A stretch of DNA of 64,000 nucleotides from Haliclona indistincta (taxonomy: Eukaryota; Porifera; Demospongiae; Haplosclerida; Chalinidae), in the NCBI GenBank assembly GCA_964017065.1, contig OZ024783.1, positions 12,470,313 through 12,534,312 of the forward strand. Direction: 5' to 3'. Below are positions 1 through 14,799 of this stretch, one piece after another; the stretch's first letter is position 1, and every line of letters starts with the position of its first letter. Made by a program: the position numbers and the translations under genes. Below the pieces are notes generated by a model. The model saw only the letters and a program-made list of their open reading frames with translations, searched no databases and was not told the DNA's origin.

Positions 1-36
1 TCACAAAATCCCAAGGGTGCACCATTGGTGTCCCAC

Positions 37-3000
37 AACGTATATACAAAACCCCAAGGGTGCACCATTGGGGTCCCACCGCGAATTCACAAAACCCCAA
101 CGGAGCAATATTGCGGTCCCACCGCGAATTCACAAAACCGCAAGGGTGCACCATTGGGGTCCCACCGAGAATTCACAAAACCACAAGGGTGCACCATTGT
201 GGTCCCACTGCGAATACACAAAACCCCAAGGGTGCACCATTGGGGTCCCACCGCGAATTCACAAACCCCAAGGGTGCACCATTGGGGTCCCACCTCGAAT
301 TCACAAACCCCAAGGGTGCACCATTGAGGTCCCACCGCTAATTCACAAAACCCCAAGGGTGCACCACTGGGATCCCGCCGCGAATTCAGAAAACACCAAG
401 GGTGCAACATTGGGGTCCCACCGCGAATTCTCAAAACCCCAAGGGTGCACCATTGTTGTCCCACCGCGAATTCTCAAAACCCTCAGGGTGCACCATTGGG
501 GTCCCACCGCGAATTCACAAAACCCCAAGGGTGCACCATTGGGGTCCCACCGCGAATTCACAATACCCCAACGGTGCACCAATGGGGTCCCTCCGCGAAT
601 TCAGAAAACCTCAAGAATGCACCATATGGTCCCACCGCGAATTCACAAAACCCCAAGGGAGCTAATTGGGGTCCCACTGCGAATTCCCAAAACCCCAAGG
701 GTGCACCATTGGGGTCCCACCGCAAATTCACGAAACCCCATGGGTGCTCCATTGGGGTCCCACCGCTAATTCACAAAACCCCAAGAGTGCACCACTGGGG
801 TCCCGCCGCGAATTCAGAAAACACCAAGGGTGCACCATTGTGGTCCAACCGCGAATTCACAAAACCCCAAGGGTGCACCATTGTTGTCCCACCGCGAATT
901 CACAAAACCCCAAGGGTGCACCATTGGTGTCCCACCGCGAATTCACAAAACCCCAAGGGTGCACCATTGGTGTCCCACCGCGAATTCACAAAACCCCAAG
1001 GGTGTACCATTGGGGTACCACCGCGAATTCACAAAACCCCAAGGGTGCACCATTGGGGTTCAACTGCGAAATCACAAAACCACAAGGGTGCACAATTGGG
1101 GTCCCACCGCGAATTCACAAACCCCAAGGGTGCACTATTTGGGTCCCGCCGCAAATTCACAAAACCCCAAGGGTGCACCATTGGGGTGCCACCGCGAATT
1201 CACAAAACCCCAAGGGTGCACAATAGGGTCCCACAGCGAATTCACAAAACCCCAAGGGTGCACAATTGAGGTCCTATCGCGAATTCACAAAACTCCAAGG
1301 GTGCACCATTGGGGTCCCACCGCGAATTCAAAAAACCCCAAGGGTGCACAATTGGGGTCCCATCGCGAATTCACAAAACCCCAATGGTGCACCATTGGGG
1401 TCCCACCGCGAATTCACAAAACCCAAAGGTGCACCATTGGGGTCCCACCGCGAAATCACAAAACCCCAAGGGTGCATCATTGGGGTCCCACCGCGAATTC
1501 ACACAAGCCCAAGGGTGCACCATTGGGGTCCCACCGCGAAATCAAAAAACCTCAAGAGTGCACAATTGGGTTCCCACCGCTTATTAACTAAACCCCAAGG
1601 GTGCACCGTTGGGGTCCCACCGCGAATTCAAAAAACCCCAAGGGTGCACCATCGGTGTCCTAACGCGAATTCACAAAACCCCAAGGGAGCACCTTTGGAG
1701 TTCCACCGCGAATTCACAAAACCCCAAGGGTGCACCATTGTGGTTCCACCACTAATTGACAAAACCCCAAGGGTGCACCATTGGTGTCCCACCGCGAATT
1801 CACAAAACCCCAAGGGTGCACCATTGGTGTCCCACCGCGAATTCACAAAACCCCAAGTGTGCAGCATTGGGGTCCCAACGCGAATTCAAAAAACCCCAAG
1901 GATGCACCATCGGGGTCCTAACGCGAATTCACAAAACCCCAAGGGAGCACTTTTGGGGTTCCACCACTAATTCACAAAATCCCAAGGGTGCACCATTGGG
2001 GTTCCACCGCGAATTCACAAAACCCTCAGGGTGCACCATTGGGGTCCCACCGCGAATTCACAAAACCACAAGGGTGCACCATTGGGGTCCCACCGCGAAT
2101 TCACAAAACCCCAAGGGTGCACCATTGCGGTCCCACCGAGAATTCACAAAACCCCAAGGGTGCACCATTGGGGTCCCACTGCGAATACACAAAACCCCAA
2201 GGGTGCACCATTGGGGTCCCTCCGCGAATTCACAAACCCCAAGGGTGCACCATTGGGGTCCCTCCGCGAATTCAAAAAACCGCAAGGATGCACCATCGGG
2301 GTCCTAACGCGAATTCACAAGACCCCAAGGGTGCACCATTGGGGACCCACCGCGAATTCACAAAATCCCAAGGGTGCACCATTGGAGTCTCACAACGAAT
2401 ACACAAAACCCCAAGGGTGCACCATTGGGGTCCCACCGCGAATTCACAAATCCCCAAGGGAGCAATATTGCGGTCCCACCGCGAATTCACAAAACCCCAA
2501 GGGTGTACCATTGGGGTCCCACCGAGAATTAACAAAACCCCAAGGGTGCACCATTGGGGTCCCACTGCGAATACACAAAACCCCAAGGGTGCACCATTGG
2601 GGTCCAACCGCGAATTCACAAACCCCAAGGGTGAACCATTGGGGTCCAACCGCGAATTCAAAAAAACCCCAAGGATGCACCATTGTGGTCCTAACGCGAA
2701 TTCACAAAACCCCAAGGGTGCACCATTGGGGTCCCACCGCGAATTCACAAACCCCAAGGGTGCACCATTGGGGTCCCACCGCTAATTCACAAAACCCCAA
2801 GGGTGCACCACTGGGGTCCCGCCGCGAATTCAGAAAACACCAATGGTGCAACATTGGGGTCCCACCGAGAATTCTCAAAACCACAAGGGTGCACCATTGT
2901 TGTCCCACCGCGAATTCACAAAACCCCACGGGTGCACCATTGGTGTCTCACAGCGAATTCACAAAACCCCAAGGGTGAACCATTGGGGTCCCACCGCGAA

Positions 3001-3510
3001 ATCACAAAACCCCAAGGGTGCACCATTGGGGTTCAACCGCGAAATCACAAAACCACAAGGGTACACAATTGGGGTCCGACCGCGAATTCACAAAACCCCA
3101 AGGGTGGACTATTTGGGTCCCGCCGCAAATTCACAAAACCCCAAGGTTGCACCATTGGGGTCCCACCGCGAATTCATAAAACCCAAAGGGTGCACCATTG
3201 GGGTCCCACCGCCAATTCACAAGACCCCAAGGGTGCACCATTGGGATCCCACCGCGAATTCATAAAACCCCGAGAATGCACCATTGGGGTCCCACCGCGA
3301 ATTCACAAAACCCAAAGGGTGCACCATTGGTGTCCCAGCACGAATACACAAAACCCCAAGGGTGCACCATTGGGGTCCCACCGCGAATTCACAAAATCCC
3401 AAGGGTGCACCATTGGTGTCCCAGCACGAATACACAAAACCCCAAGGGTGCACCATTGGGGTCCCACCGCGAATTCACAAAATCCCAAGGGTGCACCATT
3501 GGTGTCCCAC
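37..3510 (+). repeat. Higher-order repeat copy 1 (about 3.47 kb)
   Basis: Delimited by successive occurrences of the rare variant AACGTATATA, at 37 and 3,511. It is about two monomers longer than the 3,391-bp copy starting at 11,409. The sub-block at 1,266-1,970 appears identical to 4,656-5,360, a shift of 3,390 bp. An odd truncated monomer with ACCATATGG lies near 622. Confidence 0.85.
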
Positions 3511-6500
3511 AACGTATATACAAAACCCCAAGGGTGCACCATTGGGGTCCCACCGCGAATTCACAAAACCCCAACGGAGCAATATTGCGGTCCCACCGCG
3601 AATTCACAAAACCCCAAGGGTGCACCATTGGGGTCCCACCGAGAATTCACAAAACCCCAAGGGTGCACCATTGTGGTCCCACTGCGAATACACAAAACCC
3701 CAAGGGTGCACCATTGGGGTCCCACCGCGAATTCACAAACCCCAAGGGTGCACCATTGGGGTCCCACCTCGAATTCACAAACCCCAAGGGAGCACCATTG
3801 AGGTCCCACCGCTAATTCACAAAACCCCAAGGGTGCACCACTGGGATCCCGCCGCGAATTCAGAAAACACCAAGGGTGCAACATTGGGGTCCCACCGCGA
3901 ATTCTCAAAACCCCAAGGGTGCACCATTGTTGTCCCACCGCGAATTCTCAAAACCCTCAGGGTGCACCATTGGGGTCCCACCGCGAATTCACAAAACCCC
4001 AAGGGTGCACCATTGGGGTCCCACCGCGAATTCACAATACCCCAACGGTGCACCAATGGGGTCCCTCCGCGAATTCAGAAAACCTCAAGAATGCACCATT
4101 GGGGTCCCACCGCGAATTCACAAAACCCCAAGGGAGCACCATTGGGGTCCCACTGCGAATTCCCAAAACCCCAAGGGTGCACCATTGGGGTCCCACCGCA
4201 AATTCACGAAACCCCATGGGTGCTCCATTGGGGTCCCACCGCTAATTCACAAAACCCAAAGAGTGCACCACTGGGGTCCCGCCGCGAATTCAGAAAACAC
4301 CAAGGGTGCACCATTGTGGTCCAACCGCGAATTCACAAAACCCCAAGGGTGCACCATTGGTGTCCCACCGCGAATTCACAAAACCCCAAGGGTGTACCAT
4401 TGGGGTACCACCGCGAATTCACAAAACCCCAAGGGTGCACCATTGGGGTTCAACTGCGAAATCACAAAACCACAAGGGTGCACAATTGGGGTCCCACCGC
4501 GAATTCACAAACCCCAAGGGTGCACTATTTGGGTCCCGCCGCAAATTCACAAAACCCCAAGGGTGCACCATTGGGGTGCCACCGCGAATTCACAAAACCC
4601 CAAGGGTGCACAATAGGGTCCCACAGCGAATTCACAAAACCCCAAGGGTGCACAATTGAGGTCCTATCGCGAATTCACAAAACTCCAAGGGTGCACCATT
4701 GGGGTCCCACCGCGAATTCAAAAAACCCCAAGGGTGCACAATTGGGGTCCCATCGCGAATTCACAAAACCCCAATGGTGCACCATTGGGGTCCCACCGCG
4801 AATTCACAAAACCCAAAGGTGCACCATTGGGGTCCCACCGCGAAATCACAAAACCCCAAGGGTGCATCATTGGGGTCCCACCGCGAATTCACACAAGCCC
4901 AAGGGTGCACCATTGGGGTCCCACCGCGAAATCAAAAAACCTCAAGAGTGCACAATTGGGTTCCCACCGCTTATTAACTAAACCCCAAGGGTGCACCGTT
5001 GGGGTCCCACCGCGAATTCAAAAAACCCCAAGGGTGCACCATCGGTGTCCTAACGCGAATTCACAAAACCCCAAGGGAGCACCTTTGGAGTTCCACCGCG
5101 AATTCACAAAACCCCAAGGGTGCACCATTGTGGTTCCACCACTAATTGACAAAACCCCAAGGGTGCACCATTGGTGTCCCACCGCGAATTCACAAAACCC
5201 CAAGGGTGCACCATTGGTGTCCCACCGCGAATTCACAAAACCCCAAGTGTGCAGCATTGGGGTCCCAACGCGAATTCAAAAAACCCCAAGGATGCACCAT
5301 CGGGGTCCTAACGCGAATTCACAAAACCCCAAGGGAGCACTTTTGGGGTTCCACCACTAATTCACAAAATCCCAAGGGTGCACCATTGGGGTTCCACCGC
5401 GAATTCACAAAACCCTCAGGGTGCACCATTGGGGTCCCACCGCGAATTCACAAAACCACAAGGGTGCACCATTGGGGTCCCACCGCGAATTCACAAAACC
5501 CCAAGGGTGCACCATTGCTGTCCCACCGCGAATACACAAAACCCCAAGGGTGCGCCATTGGGGTCCCACCGCGAATTCACAAAACCCCAAGGGTGCACCA
5601 TTGGGGTCCCACCGCTTATTCACAAAACCCCAAGGGTGCACCACTGTGGTCCCGCCGCGAATTCAGAAAACACCAAGGGTGCACCATTGGGGTCCCACCG
5701 CGAATTCACAAAACCCCAAGGGTGTATCATTGGGGTCCCACCGCGAATTCACAAAAGTCCAAGGGTGCACCATTGGGGTCCCACCGCGAAATCAAAAAAC
5801 CCCAAGAGTGCACAATTGGGGTCCCACCGCGAATTAACAAAACCCCAAGGGTGCACCATCGGGGTCCCAACGCGAATTCACAAAACCCCTAGGGAGCATT
5901 TTTGGGGTTCCACCGCGAATTCACAAAACCCCAAGGGTGCACCATTGTGGTTCCACCCCTAATTCACAAAACCCTCAGGGTGCACCATTGGGGACCCACC
6001 GCGAATTCACAAAACGCCAAGGGTGCACCATTGGAGTCCCACCGCGAATTCACAAAACCCCAAGGGAGCAATATTGCGGTCCCACCGCGAATTCAGAAAA
6101 CCTCAAGAATGCACCGTTGGGGTCCCACCACGAATTGACAAAACCCCAAGGGTGCACCATTGGTGTCCCACAGCGAATTCACAAAACCCCAAGAATGCAC
6201 CATTGGTGTCCCACCGCGAATTCACAAAACCCCAAGGGTGCACCAATGGTGTCCCACCGCGAATTCACAAAACCCCAATGGTGCACCATTGGTGTCCCAC
6301 CGCGAATTCACATAACCCCAAGGGTGCACCACTGGGGTCCCGCCGCGAATTCACAAAACCCCAAGGGTGAACCATTGGGGTCCCACCGCGAATACACAAA
6401 ACCCCAAGGGTGCACAATAGGGTCCCACCGCGAATTACCAAAACCCAAGGGTGCACCATTGGGGTCCCACAGCGAATTCACAAAACCCCAAGGGTGCATC

Positions 6501-7975
6501 ATTGGGGTCCCACCGCGAATTCACAAAAGCCCAAGGGTGTACCATTGGAGTCCCACCGCGAAATCAAAAAACCCCAAGAGTGCACAATTGGGGTAAAAAC
6601 CGCGAATTCACAAAACCCCAAGTGTGCAGCATTGGGGTCCCAACGCGAATTCAAAAAACCCCAAGGATGCACCATCGGGGTCCTAACGCGAATTCACAAA
6701 ACCCCAAGGGAGCACTTTTGGGGTTCCACCACTAATTCACAAAATCCCAAGGGTGCACCATTGGGGTTCCACCGCGAATTCACAAAACCCTCAGGGTGCA
6801 CCATTGGGGTCCCACCGCGAATTCACAAAACCACAAGGGTGCACCATTGGAGTCTCACAACGAATACACAAAACCCCAAGGGTGCACCATTGGGGTCCCA
6901 CCGCGAATTCACAAATCCCCAAGGGAGCAATATTGCGGTCCCACCGCGAATTCACAAAACCCCAAGGGTGTACCATTGGGGTCCCACCGAGAATTAACAA
7001 AACCCCAAGGGTGCACCATTGGGGTCCCACTGCGAATACACAAAACCCCAAGGGTGCACCATTGGGGTCCCACCGCGAATTCACAAACCCCAAGGGTGAA
7101 CCATTGGGGTCCAACCGCGAATTCAAAAAAACCCCAAGGATGCACCATTGTGGTCCTAACGCGAATTCACAAAACCCCAAGGGTGCACCATTGGGGTCCC
7201 ACCGCGAATTCACAAACCCCAAGGGTGCACCATTGGGGTCCCACCGCTAATTCACAAAACCCCAAGGGTGCACCACTGGGGTCCCGCCGCGAATTCAGAA
7301 AACACCAATGGTGCAACATTGGGGTCCCACCGAGAATTCTCAAAACCCCAAGGGTGCACCATTGTTGTCCCACCGCGAATTCACAAAACCCCACGGGTGC
7401 ACCATTGGTGTCTCACAGCGAATTCACAAAACCCCAAGGGTGAACCATTGGGGTCCCACCGCGAAATCACAAAACCCCAAGGGTGCACCATTGGGGTTCA
7501 ACCGCGAAATCACAAAACCACAAGGGTACACAATTGGGGTCCCACCGCGAATTCACAAAACCCCAAGGGTGGACTATTTGGGTCCCGCCGCAAATTCACA
7601 AAACCCCAAGGTTGCACCATTGGGGTCCCACCGCGAATTCATAAAACCCAAAGGGTGCACCATTGGGGTCCCACCGCCAATTCACAAGACCCCAAGGGTG
7701 CACCATCGGGATCCCACCGCGAATTCATAAAACCCCGAGAATGCACCATTGGGGTCCCACCGCGAATTCACAAAACCCAAAGGGTGCACCATTGGTGTCC
7801 CAGCACGAATACACAAAACCCCAAGGGTGCACCATTGGGGTCCCACCGCGAATTCACAAAATCCCAAGGGTGCACCATTGGTGTCCCAGCACGAATACAC
7901 AAAACCCCAAGGGTGCACCATTGGGGTCCCACCGCGAATTCACAAAATCCCAAGGGTGCACCATTGGTGTCCCAC
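3511..7975 (+). repeat. Higher-order repeat copy 2, enlarged (about 4.47 kb)
   Basis: Starts at the second AACGTATATA variant and runs to the third. It is roughly 1.1 kb longer than the standard copy. The extra material, about 5,507-6,830, matches about 22,118-23,440 at a constant offset of 16,611 bp and is absent from copies 1, 3 and 4. It looks like a block moved between HORs by gene conversion or unequal exchange. Confidence 0.8.
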
Positions 7976-10900
7976 AACGTATATACAAAACCCCAAGGGT
8001 GCACCATTGGGGTCCCACCGCGAATTCACAAAACCCCAACGGAGCAATATTGCGGTCCCACCGCGAATTCACAAAACCCCAAGGGTGCACCATTGGGGTC
8101 CCACCGAGAATTCACAAAACCACAAGGGTGCACCATTGTGGTCCCACTGCGAATACACAAAACCCCAAGGGTGCACCATTGGGGTCCCACCGCGAATTCA
8201 CAAACCCCAAGGGTGCACCATTGGGGTCCCACCTCGAATTCACAAACCCCAAGGGTGCACCATTGAGGTCCCACCGCTAATTCACAAAACCCCAAGGGTG
8301 CACCACTGGGATCCCGCCGCGAATTCAGAAAACACCAAGGGTGCAACATTGGGGTCCCACCGCGAATTCTCAAAACCCCAAGGGTGCACCATTGTTGTCC
8401 CACCGCGAATTCTCAAAACCCTCAGGGTGCACCATTGGGGTCCCACCGCGAATTCACAAAACCCCAAGGGTGCACCATTGGGGTCCCACCGCGAATTCAC
8501 AATACCCCAACGGTGCACCAATGGGGTCCCTCCGCGAATTCAGAAAACCTCAAGAATGCACCATTGGGGTCCCACCGCGAATTCACAAAACCCCAAGGGA
8601 GCACCATTGGGGTCCCACTGCGAATTCCCAAAACCCCAAGGGTGCACCATTGGGGTCCCACCGCAAATTCACGAAACCCCATGGGTGCTCCATTGGGGTC
8701 CCACCGCTAATTCACAAAACCCCAAGAGTGCACCACTGGGGTCCCGCCGCGAATTCAGAAAACACCAAGGGTGCACCATTGTGGTCCAACCGCGAATTCA
8801 CAAAACCCCAAGGGTGCACTATTGTTGTCCAACCGCGAATTCACAAAACCCCAAGGGTGCACCATTGGTGTCCCACCGCGAATTCACAAAACCCCAAGGG
8901 TGTACCATTGGGGTACCACCGCGAATTCACAAAACCCCAAGGGTGCACCATTGGGGTTCAACTGCGAAATCACAAAACCACAAGGGTGCACAATTGGGGT
9001 CCCACCGCGAATTCACAAACCCCAAGGGTGCACTATTTGGGTCCCGCCGCAAATTCACAAAACCCCAAGGGTGCACCATTGGGGTGCCACCGCGAATTCA
9101 CAAAACCCCAAGGGTGCACAATAGGGTCCCACAGCGAATTCACAAAACCCCAAGGGTGCACAATTGAGGTCCTATCGCGAATTCACAAAACTCCAAGGGT
9201 GCACCATTGGGGTCCCACCGCGAATTCAAAAAACCCCAAGGGTGCACAATTGGGGTCCCATCGCGAATTCACAAAACCCCAATGGTGCACCATTGGGGTC
9301 CCACCGCGAATTCACAAAACCCAAAGGTGCACCATTGGGGTCCCACCGCGAAATCAGAAAACCCCAAGGGTGCATCATTGGGGTCCCACCGCGAATTCAC
9401 ACAAGCCCAAGGGTGCACCATTGGGGTCCCACCGCGAAATCAAAAAACCTCAAGAGTGCACAATTGGGTTCCCACCGCTTATTAACTAAACCCCAAGGGT
9501 GCACCGTTGGGGTCCCACCGCGAATTCAAAAAACCCCAAGGGTGCACCATCGGTGTCCTAACGCGAATTCACAAAACCCCAAGGGAGCACCTTTGGAGTT
9601 CCACCGCGAATTCACAAAACCCCAAGGGTGCACCATTGTGGTTCCACCACTAATTGACAAAACCCCAAGGGTGCACCATTGGTGTCCCACCGCGAATTCA
9701 CAAAACCCCAAGGGTGCACCATTGGTGTCCCACCGCGAATTCACAAAACCCCAAGTGTGCAGCATTGGGGTCCCAACGCGAATTCAAAAAACCCCAAGGA
9801 TGCACCATCGGGGTCCTAACGCGAATTCACAAAACCCCAAGGGAGCACTTTTGGGGTTCCACCACTAATTCACAAAATCCCAAGGGTGCACCATTGGGGT
9901 TCCACCGCGAATTCACAAAACCCTCAGGGTGCACCATTGGGGTCCCACCGCGAATTCACAAAACCACAAGGGTGCACCATTGGGGTCCCACCGCGAATTC
10001 ACAAAACCCCAAGGGTGCACCATTGCGGTCCCACCGAGAATTCACAAAACCCCAAGGGTGCACCATTGGGGTCCCACTGCGAATACACAAAACCCCAAGG
10101 GTGCACCATTGGGGTCCCTCCGCGAATTCACAAACCCCAAGGGTGCACCATTGGGGTCCCTCCGCGAATTCAAAAAACCGCAAGGATGCACCATCGGGGT
10201 CCTAACGCGAATTCACAAGACCCCAAGGGTGCACCATTGGGGACCCACCGCGAATTCACAAAATCCCAAGGGTGCACCATTGGAGTCTCACAACGAATAC
10301 ACAAAACCCCAAGGGTGCACCATTGGGGTCCCACCGCGAATTCACAAATCCCCAAGGGAGCAATATTGCGGTCCCACCGCGAATTCACAAAACCCCAAGG
10401 GTGTACCATTGGGGTCCCACCGAGAATTAACAAAACCCCAAGGGTGCACCATTGGGGTCCCACTGCGAATACACAAAACCCCAAGGGTGCACCATTGGGG
10501 TCCCACCGCGAATTCACAAACCCCAAGGGTGAACCATTGGGGTCCAACCGCGAATTCAAAAAAACCCCAAGGATGCACCATTGTGGTCCTAACGCGAATT
10601 CACAAAACCCCAAGGGTGCACCATTGGGGTCCCACCGCGAATTCACAAACCCCAAGGGTGCACCATTGGGGTCCCACCGCTAATTCACAAAACCCCAAGG
10701 GTGCACCACTGGGGTCCCGCCGCGAATTCAGAAAACACCAATGGTGCAACATTGGGGTCCCACCGAGAATTCTCAAAACCCCAAGGGTGCACCATTGTTG
10801 TCCCACCGCGAATTCACAAAACCCCACGGGTGCACCATTGGTGTCTCACAGCGAATTCACAAAACCCCAAGGGTGAACCATTGGGGTCACACCGCAAAAT

Positions 10901-11408
10901 CACAAAACCCCAAGGGTGCACCATTGGGGTTCAACCGCGAAATCACAAAACCACAAGGGTACACAATTGGGGTCCGACCGCGAATTCACAAAACCCCAAG
11001 GGTGGACTATTTGGGTCCCGCCGCAAATTCACAAAACCCCAAGGTTGCACCATTGGGGTCCCACCGCGAATTCATAAAACCCAAAGGGTGCACCATTGGG
11101 GTCCCACCGCCAATTCACAAGACCCCAAGGGTGCACCATTGGGATCCCACCGCGAATTCATAAAACCCCGAGAATGCACCATTGGGGTCCCACCGCGAAT
11201 TCACAAAACCCAAAGGGTGCACCATTGGTGTCCCAGCACGAATACACAAAACCCCAAGGGTGCACCATTGGGGTCCCACCGCGAATTCACAAAATCCCAA
11301 GGGTGCACCATTGGTGTCCCAGCACGAATACACAAAACCCCAAGGGTGCACCATTGGGGTCCCACCGCGAATTCACAAAATCCCAAGGGTGCACCATTGG
11401 TGTCCCAC
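7976..11408 (+). repeat. Higher-order repeat copy 3 (about 3.43 kb)
   Basis: Bounded by AACGTATATA at 7,976 and 11,409, and one monomer longer than copy 4. Sub-block 9,164-9,868 differs from 1,266-1,970 by about one amino-acid-changing substitution when translated, so copies are far more alike than neighbouring monomers are. Confidence 0.85.
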
Positions 11409-14400
11409 AACGTATATACAAAACCCCAAGGGTGCACCATTGGGGTCCCACCGCGAATTCACAAAACCCCAACGGAGCAATATTGCGGTCCCACCGCGAA
11501 TTCACAAAACCCCAAGGGTGCACCATTGGGGTCCCACCGAGAATTCACAAAACCCCAAGGGTGCACCATTGTGGTCCCACTGCGAATACACAAAACCCCA
11601 AGGGTGCACCATTGGGGTCCCACCGCGAATTCACAAACCCCAAGGGTGCACCATTGGGGTCCCACCGCTAATTCACAAAACCCCAAGGGTGCACCACTGG
11701 GATCCCGCCGCGAATTCAGAAAACACCAAGGGTGCAACATTGGGGTCCCACCGCGAATTCTCAAAACCCCAAGGGTGCACCATTGTTGTCCCACCGCGAA
11801 TTCTCAAAACCCTCAGGGTGCACCATTGGGGTCCCACCGCGAATTCACAAAACCCCAAGGGTGCACCATTGGGGTCCCACCGCGAATTCACAATACCCCA
11901 ACGGTGCACCAATGGGGTCCCTCCGCGAATTCAGAAAACCTCAAGAATGCACCATTGGGGTCCCACCGCGAATTCACAAAACCCCAAGGGAGCACCATTG
12001 GGGTCCCACTGCGAATTCCCAAAACCCCAAGGGTGCACCATTGGGGTCCCACCGCAAATTCACGAAACCCCATGGGTGCTCCATTGGGGTCCCACCGCTA
12101 ATTCACAAAACCCCAAGAGTGCACCACTGGGGTCCCTCCGCGAATTCAGAAAACACCAAGGGTGCACCATTGTGGTCCAACCGCGAATTCACAAAACCCC
12201 AAGGGTGCACCATTGTTGTCCCACCGCGAATTCACAAAACCCCAAGGGTGCACCATTGGTGTCCCACCGCGAATTCACAAAACCCCAAGGGTGTACCATT
12301 GGGGTACCACCGCGAATTCACAAAACCCCAAGCGTGCACCATTGGGGTTAAACTGCGAAATCACAAAACCACAAGGGTGCACAATTGGGGTCCCACCGCG
12401 AATTCACAAACCCCAAGGGTGCACTATTTGGGTCCCGCCGCAAATTCACAAAACCCCAAGGGTGCACCATTGGGGTGCCACCGCGACTTCACAAAACCCC
12501 AAGGGTGCACAATAGGGTCCCACAGCGAATTCACAAAACCCCAAGGGTGCACAATTGAGGTCCTATCGCGAATTCACAAAACTCCAAGGGTGCACCATTG
12601 GGGTCCCACCGCGAATTCAAAAAACCCCAAGGGTGCACAATTGGGGTCCCATCGCGAATTCACAAAACCCCAATGGTGCACCATTGGGGTCCCACCGCGA
12701 ATTCACAAAACCCAAAGGTGCACCATTGGGGTCCCACCGCGAAATCACAAAACCCCAAGGGTGCATCATTGGGGTCCCACCGCGAATTCACACAAGCCCA
12801 AGGGTGCACCATTGGGGTCCCACCGCGAAATCAAAAAACCTCAAGAGTGCACAATTGGGTTCCCACCGCTTATTAACTAAACCCCAAGGGTGCACCGTTG
12901 GGGTCCCACCGCGAATTCAAAAAACCCCAAGGGTGCACCATCGGTGTCCTAACGCGAATTCACAAAACCCCAAGGGAGCACCTTTGGAGTTCCACCGCGA
13001 ATTCACAAAACCCCAAGGGTGCACCATTGTGGTTCCACCACTAATTGACAAAACCCCAAGGGTGCACCATTGGTGTCCCACCGCGAATTCACAAAACCCC
13101 AAGGGTGCACCATTGGTGTCCCAACGCGAATTCACAAAACCCCAAGTGTGCAGCATTGGGGTCCCAACGCGAATTCAAAAAACCCCAAGGATGCACCATC
13201 GGGGTCCTAACGCGAATTCACAAAACCCCAAGGGAGCACTTTTGGGGTTCCACCACTAATTCACAAAATCCCAAGGGTGCACCATTGGGGTTCCACCGCG
13301 AATTCACAAAACCCTCAGGGTGCACCATTTGGGTCCCACCGCGAATTCACAAAACCACAAGGGTGCACCATTGGGGTCCCACCGCGAATTCACAAAACCC
13401 CAAGGGTGCACCATTGCGGTCCCACCGAGAATTCACAAAACCCCAAGGGTGCACCATTGGGGTCCCACTGCGAATACACAAAACCCCAAGGGTGCACCAT
13501 TGGGGTCCCTCCGCGAATTCACAAACCCCAAGGGTGCACCATTGGGGTCCCTCCGCGAATTCAAAAAACCGCAAGGATGCACCATCGGGGTCCTAACGCG
13601 AATTCACAAGACCCCAAGGGTGCACCATTGGGGACCCACCGCGAATTCACAAAATCCCAAGGGTGCACCATTGGAGTCTCACAACGAATACACAAAACCC
13701 CAAGGGTGCACCATTGGGGTCCCACCGCGAATTCACAAATCCCCAAGGGAGCAATATTGCGGTCCCACCGCGAATTCACAAAACCCCAAGGGTGTACCAT
13801 TGGGGTCCCACCGAGAATTAACAAAACCCCAAGGGTACACCATTGGGGTCCCACTGCGAATACACAAAACCCCAAGGGTGCACCATTGGGGTCCCACCGC
13901 GAATTCACAAACCCCAAGGGTGAACCATTGGGGTCCAACCGCGAATTCAAAAAAACCCCAAGGATGCACCATTGTGGTCCTAACGCGAATTCACAAAACC
14001 CCAAGGGTGCACCATTGGGGTCCCACCGCGAATTCACAAACCCCAAGGGTGCACCATTGGGGTCCCACCGCTAATTCACAAAACCCCAAGGGTGCACCAC
14101 TGGGGTCCCGCCGCGAATTCAGAAAACACCAATGGTGCAACATTGGGGTCCCACCGAGAATTCTCAAAACCCCAAGGGTGCACCATTGTTGTCCCACCGC
14201 GAATTCACAAAACCCCACCTGTGCACCATTGGTGTCTCACAGCGAATTCACAAAACCCCAAGGGTGAACCATTGGGGTCCCACCGCGAAATCACAAAACC
14301 CCAAGGGTGCACCATTGGGGTTCAACCGCGAAATCACAAAACCACAAGGGTACACAATTGGGGTCCGACCGCGAATTCACAAAACCCCAAGGGTGGACTA

Positions 14401-14799
14401 TTTGGGTCCCGCCGCAAATTCACAAAACCCCAAGGTTGCACCATTGGGGTCCCACCGCGAATTCATAAAACCCAAAGGGTGCACCATTGGGGTCCCACCG
14501 CCAATTCACAAGACCCCAAGGGTGCACCATTGGGATCCCACCGCGAATTCATAAAACCCCGAGAATGCACCATTGGGGTCCCACCGCGAATTCACAAAAC
14601 CCAAAGGGTGCACCATTGGTGTCCCAGCACGAATACACAAAACCCCAAGGGTGCACCATTGGGGTCCCACCGCGAATTCACAAAATCCCAAGGGTGCACC
14701 ATTGGTGTCCCAGCACGAATACACAAAACCCCAAGGGTGCACCATTGGGGTCCCACCGCGAATTCACAAAATCCCAAGGGTGCACCATTGGTGTCCCAC
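11409..14799 (+). repeat. Higher-order repeat copy 4 (3,391 bp)
   Basis: The shortest and simplest copy, taken here as the reference HOR length. It lacks one monomer of the three-monomer run that follows AACGTATATA in copy 1 (near 11,650). It carries a few private substitutions, for example near 12,330 and 13,320. Confidence 0.85.

Noticed and set aside
2272..2757. Minus-strand open frame of 161 codons, recurring with each HOR
   Set aside because: A shadow of the satellite. It ends at the TGA made by the TTGTGAATTC part of the monomer and is long only because local variants remove that stop.
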